Origin: Prevotella sp. E13-17
GTDB taxonomy: Bacteria > Bacteroidota > Bacteroidia > Bacteroidales > Bacteroidaceae
NCBI RefSeq assembly: GCF_022024035.1
Contig: NZ_CP091787.1
Location: forward strand, 2,294,001-2,358,000
Reading direction: 5' to 3'
DNA length: 64,000 nt
The notes under the pieces were generated by a model. The model worked only from the letters and a program-made list of their open reading frames with translations, had not been told where the DNA came from and ran no database searches. Shown here one piece after another: positions 61,857 through 64,000 of this stretch (its first letter is position 1; each line of letters begins with the position of its first letter). The position numbers and the translations under genes were made by a program.

Positions 61857-64000
61857 CTATTTTCTCTGACACAGATAGACGATTGGTTTAAGGTCGGCGC
61901 TGCATGAATCATTGCCCAACACGACAACTTCTATCTCTTGATTCTCCATCTCGGGAGTCAACATAATATAATAGGTATAGTTACGGTCTCTGCGCTCCAC
62001 GTTGCTCTCAAACGTGTTCGAAGGATAGCTGGGAGCGCGATCGCCTGCTGCTATGATGCGCTGTCCGATGCGGGCCACGGCATAAGCGCCCTCCACCCCA
62101 TGCTGGCCTTCGAGCGCAACACAAAGTTTCGTTTCGCCCTCTACCTTGGGCACCTTCACACGCAATGTCCAAGCACGCACAGCATGAAACGACGGGGCAA
62201 AGAGGTTGTTGGCCTTAAAACCGGTAGCAGTCAGTTTCTTGCCACCGGCATAGACCTCCACTTCACTCAACTGCTGAGGTGCATTAAAGATCTTGAGATA
62301 GCGCATCTTACCATGTACGGGCAGCATGGTCAACGTGTCGGCCAGAAACATCTGCTCTTGCCATTGGCACAGGTCTGATGACACGACAGCCATTTGTCCT
62401 TCAAAGGGCTGCATGGGTCGCAATCCGAAATAGCTGGGGGTGTAGAGTCGGATGCTATCTACATAGATCTCATCACCTAAATCCACACGCAGGCAACCGC
62501 CTGCGATGCGTTGATCGCCCTGACAACTGCTGGGGAAGAAACCTGTCGATGGGTTTCCGTCGAAAAGATAGCCATCCCAAATGCCACGCTCTACGAATGT
62601 TGGCTGATGGAAGAAGGCATCACGGGCAGCCTGCACTTGTGGCACAGTCGTCTGTCCGGCACGTTGAAGAGAACGTATCTCCAGGGCATTATTATCCAAC
62701 GCAAACATCAATGACTCGTACAGACGATCGGCGTCGGCAGGCACCTCTACGGGCTTCATCTCACCACATCTCTCCGCGTTAACATCTGAGCGATAATTCT
62801 TCTTCACAGGCAACAAATCAGAAGCCTTGGTGGTAGCCACTAATAAGAGAGCACGGAAGGGTTGAACAGTGACATTGACCGTACTGCCATAAGCATAAGA
62901 ACCAAGCTTATGCTCGCTGGGGTGATATTCCATCAGTGTCACTCTACCACGTTTGGTCAGTCCCACCTCGTGATCAAGTTTTAGTTGTATGCTACGCGGT
63001 GTCCATTCCAGGTTACGCAACACAATGATGCGCAACTGATCGTTACCGCGAGCCACGGCAAAGTCGCCATAAGAAGGAGGAAGAACCAGTCCTGTATTCA
63101 TCAACGGTGCATAGTGGCGATGAACATTGAACAGACGCGCCATGCGAGCCTGTTCTTCATCGCGTAGCAACCAAGGGTTTCCATATATCTGAGGTGCCAA
63201 CACAAGGTTGCGGCCAAAAGCGCTGAGCACCAACTCGTCATCCCAACCATCAAGACACGACGACAGACAGACGCCGTGATCCTCTACCGTGCGTCGCAGT
63301 TCCGGGACCAACGTGCGGCTCATGGCTCCTGCACGATGATGCGGTGCCGTCTGCCAGTTGGTAGAGTTGACATCGGTATAGCTCTCGCGTCCCTCCCACA
63401 GCTGTGTGGTGGCATAGCTATCGGCCTCTGCAAGTCCGAGTCGATGGTTCAACAGTATAAGATCGGGGGAATAGCTGCGACAACGACCCAGCATATCGGC
63501 AAAGTCGCCTGCATGTGAGGGCTGCAGAGGACCACAGACAGCATCAAACTTAAACAGGGCCCAGCCGTATTTACGACACAAGTCTGCTAACATCTGCTTA
63601 CGTGCTTCAGCTGTAGCGGATGTCTGTCCGAAACCGTCAGGACCGCCCCAGAGTCCCAGACGGGTACCCATGTTCTTGGCTTTTTCATTGATTGCATCAA
63701 AGCTATGAGGAAAATGAGTCTTAAAACGCTCACTGTCCATTGTTCCATACCATCGACTACCATCTACGGCACCGGCATCGAAGGCATAGATATCCAACTG
63801 CATGCCATAGGTATCCTTCAACCATTGGAAGTAGTCAAGGTTGACCAGCGTCTGGTGCTCATCGGCACCTTCATTAGTATTGTTGATCCATGAGAAATAC
63901 TCAGCACGCGCAGGCATATAGTCATACAACCTTAGCGTTTGTCTCTCACCTGTGAAATAGACAGAAGCCTCTGCTGGCAGTCCTTTCCAACGAATGGAAA
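61857..64000 (-). CDS. Putative glycoside hydrolase (alpha-galactosidase-like), N-terminus beyond the right edge
   Basis: The frame is open to base 64000, so the N-terminus is cut; 713 codons visible. It contains MQLDIYAFDAGAVDGSRWYG, NMGTRLGLWGGPDGFGQTSA, WALFKFDAVCGPLQPSHAGD and PDLILLNHRLGLAEADSYAT, a TIM-barrel pattern in the style of clan GH-D (GH27/GH36). A beta-sandwich and a discoidin-like C-terminal part follow (GGCLRVDLGDEIYVDSIRLY). Family number not fixed. The final CDS of the window; its upstream partners are unseen. Confidence 0.75.
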   Translation of the reverse strand, partial: SIRWKGLPAEASVYFTGERQTLRLYDYMPARAEYFSWINNTNEGADEHQTLVNLDYFQWLKDTYGMQLDIYAFDAGAVDGSRWYGTMDSERFKTHFPHSFDAINEKAKNMGTRLGLWGGPDGFGQTSATAEARKQMLADLCRKYGWALFKFDAVCGPLQPSHAGDFADMLGRCRSYSPDLILLNHRLGLAEADSYATTQLWEGRESYTDVNSTNWQTAPHHRAGAMSRTLVPELRRTVEDHGVCLSSCLDGWDDELVLSAFGRNLVLAPQIYGNPWLLRDEEQARMARLFNVHRHYAPLMNTGLVLPPSYGDFAVARGNDQLRIIVLRNLEWTPRSIQLKLDHEVGLTKRGRVTLMEYHPSEHKLGSYAYGSTVNVTVQPFRALLLVATTKASDLLPVKKNYRSDVNAERCGEMKPVEVPADADRLYESLMFALDNNALEIRSLQRAGQTTVPQVQAARDAFFHQPTFVERGIWDGYLFDGNPSTGFFPSSCQGDQRIAGGCLRVDLGDEIYVDSIRLYTPSYFGLRPMQPFEGQMAVVSSDLCQWQEQMFLADTLTMLPVHGKMRYLKIFNAPQQLSEVEVYAGGKKLTATGFKANNLFAPSFHAVRAWTLRVKVPKVEGETKLCVALEGQHGVEGAYAVARIGQRIIAAGDRAPSYPSNTFESNVERRDRNYTYYIMLTPEMENQEIEVVVLGNDSCSADLKPIVYLCQRK

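Noticed and set aside
1..64000. tRNA or rRNA genes
   Set aside because: None was recognised on reading both strands; a tRNAscan/Infernal run could settle this.

Overview
The window reads as a Bacteroidales chromosome, most likely Prevotella or a close relative. Evidence: the -33 TTTG / -7 TAnnTTTG promoter signature recurs with 19-20 nt spacing before many genes; there are Bacteroidetes-type lipoproteins and outer-membrane barrels; NusB is the long form; the nucleoside kinase has a TGS-like N-terminus; and DUF5606, LptD-like and men genes are present. No tRNA, rRNA, CRISPR array, transposase or integrase was seen.

Layout. 1-6525 is an AT-rich leftward island: a 62-aa protein, a TerB-like protein, an 843-aa helical-repeat/OB-fold protein, an SF1 helicase-like protein that has lost its ATPase motifs, and two coiled-coil proteins, the last cut by the window edge. 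6526-10775 is a rearranged accessory patch: two almost identical DUF4143 ATPase genes bracket a HigBA-like toxin-antitoxin pair, with 29-bp interspersed repeats at the breakpoints. 10776-34044 is mostly core: DUF2461, PepT, a CPA2 antiporter, LptD, an HD protein, an oxaloacetate decarboxylase-type carboxyltransferase, QueF with its precursor transporter, S4 protein/Pth/L25, NusB-YajC-YbbR-CoaE-DUF5606, a large outer-membrane receptor and AroB. 34018-48699 holds the menaquinone genes (menE, menC, menB, menD, menF and a MenI-like thioesterase). They are interrupted by a GxxExxY cassette between menC and menB, and by SOD, small envelope proteins, a 2.2-kb insertion carrying an AlbA/HATPase gene and the nucleoside kinase between menB and menD. 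48853-64000 holds envelope and carbohydrate genes (Cthe_2159-like protein, GH2, GH35, an alpha-galactosidase-like hydrolase), CyuA, ExoIII, RibH, RecF and a DUF721 protein.

Most unusual signals. (1) Phased arrays of 22-nt units, each usually containing an interrupted palindrome whose sequence changes from unit to unit while the 22-nt step is kept. They lie at 6701-6854, 29719-29784, 40401-40598 and, remarkably, inside the menF reading frame at about 46999-47108. (2) The TerB / helical-repeat-OB / inactive-helicase / coiled-coil operon, a candidate undescribed defence or stress system. (3) Insertion footprints: a 65-bp direct repeat that duplicates the udk 5' end and rebuilds its promoter, an inverted-repeat cassette around the GxxExxY gene, and a 29-bp repeat that supplies a new start to a truncated ATPase copy.

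All calls come from reading the sequence and translations. No database search was run, so family names rest on recognised motifs.
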